64,000 nt of DNA from Pseudomonas sp. PICF141 (lineage in GTDB: Bacteria > Pseudomonadota > Gammaproteobacteria > Pseudomonadales > Pseudomonadaceae). The stretch is from contig NZ_MUNM01000017.1 in NCBI RefSeq assembly GCF_002286815.1, positions 1 through 64,000 on the forward strand. The letters run 5' to 3'. This document shows, piece by piece, positions 63,888-64,000 of this stretch. Under the pieces are notes generated by a model, which was given only the letters and a program-made list of their open reading frames with translations, ran no database searches and had not been told where the DNA came from. The position numbers and the translations under genes are program-made. The stretch's first letter is position 1; every line of letters begins with the position of its first letter.

Positions 63888-64000
63888 ATGAGCAAACCCC
63901 TGCGTTTCGCCCTGAATCGTATGGTCGCCCCACGTTTGTCCCTGCCCGCGTTCATCGAGCTGGCGGTGGCCCTCAAGGCCGGCGCCATCGAGATTCGCAA
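63888..64000 (+). CDS. IolI-like TIM-barrel isomerase/epimerase, partial
   Basis: This is the N-terminal 37 residues only, beginning MSKPLRFALNRMVAPRLSLP; the window ends inside the gene. The opening resembles the sugar isomerase/epimerase (IolI/Xyl-isomerase-like) barrel, and ALNRMVAPRLSLPAFIELAV is typical of inosose isomerase genes in pseudomonad iol operons. GGAG lies before the ATG. Product: 2-keto-myo-inositol isomerase by context. Confidence 0.75.
   Translation, partial: MSKPLRFALNRMVAPRLSLPAFIELAVALKAGAIEIR

Overview
The window looks like chromosomal DNA of a fluorescent-group Pseudomonas. The evidence is an intact hydrogen cyanide synthase operon (hcnABC), many intergenic REP-type palindromes with the typical GCGGGCAAGCC-like arms, a DUF2388 protein, an myo-inositol (iol) operon and the general gene style. 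No rRNA, tRNA, CRISPR array, phage or insertion sequence was recognised.

Layout. 1-7.8 kb: tail of an unknown gene with its terminator, a small cytochrome c, a potassium-channel-like protein, an arginine/ornithine-type antiporter, a 27-residue membrane peptide, and a LysR regulator divergent from a large YdiJ-type D-2-hydroxyacid dehydrogenase. 7.8-15.1 kb: a CadC-like winged-helix/TPR regulator divergent from an SDR protein, a secreted cupin and a HlyD-MFS export pair, then a tyrosinase with a probable copper-loading helper protein. 15.2-18.1 kb: an AraC regulator divergent from a sterol-desaturase-family hydroxylase and a flavin reductase, then a broken LysE exporter gene. 18.1-26.7 kb: katG, a GNAT acetyltransferase, a hypothetical gene plus DUF1289 pair, a LysR regulator divergent from an MFS exporter, a quinone oxidoreductase and another LysR regulator.

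26.7-30.0 kb holds the most unusual locus: a radical SAM/SPASM enzyme with a C-terminal zinc ribbon, and three proteins that each end in the same 53-residue module carrying a Gly-Asp-Leu motif. Two of these are fused to a DUF1842-type domain and one is a free 62-residue peptide. This resembles a peptide-maturation (RiPP-like) system whose product and chemistry I do not know.

30.2-41.5 kb: a dienelactone hydrolase-family protein, a glutamine-synthetase-like/aldehyde dehydrogenase/Fe-alcohol dehydrogenase operon (probably amine or polyamine use), a TetR/quinone reductase pair, a DmpA-type peptidase, a polyamine-binding protein with a divergent LuxR-type regulator, and an rRNA-methyltransferase-like protein. 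41.5-45.1 kb: a TonB receptor with signalling domain, a shortened FecR and a FecI sigma factor. 45.4-53.4 kb: a lone receiver protein, a HAD phosphatase, a membrane methyltransferase, a frameshifted serine/threonine dehydratase, a DUF2388 protein, a DinB protein, a two-component system, a membrane protein and a 23-residue membrane peptide. 53.4-56.5 kb: hcnABC with a candidate ANR box and a candidate RsmA/RsmE hairpin. 56.6-64 kb: a glutathione transferase and the inositol operon iolR / iolC-iolE-iolB-iolA(mmsA)-iolI(partial), with a GGAA-N6-TTCC operator candidate between iolR and iolC.

Family names come from recognition of the translated sequences and motifs; no database search was run.
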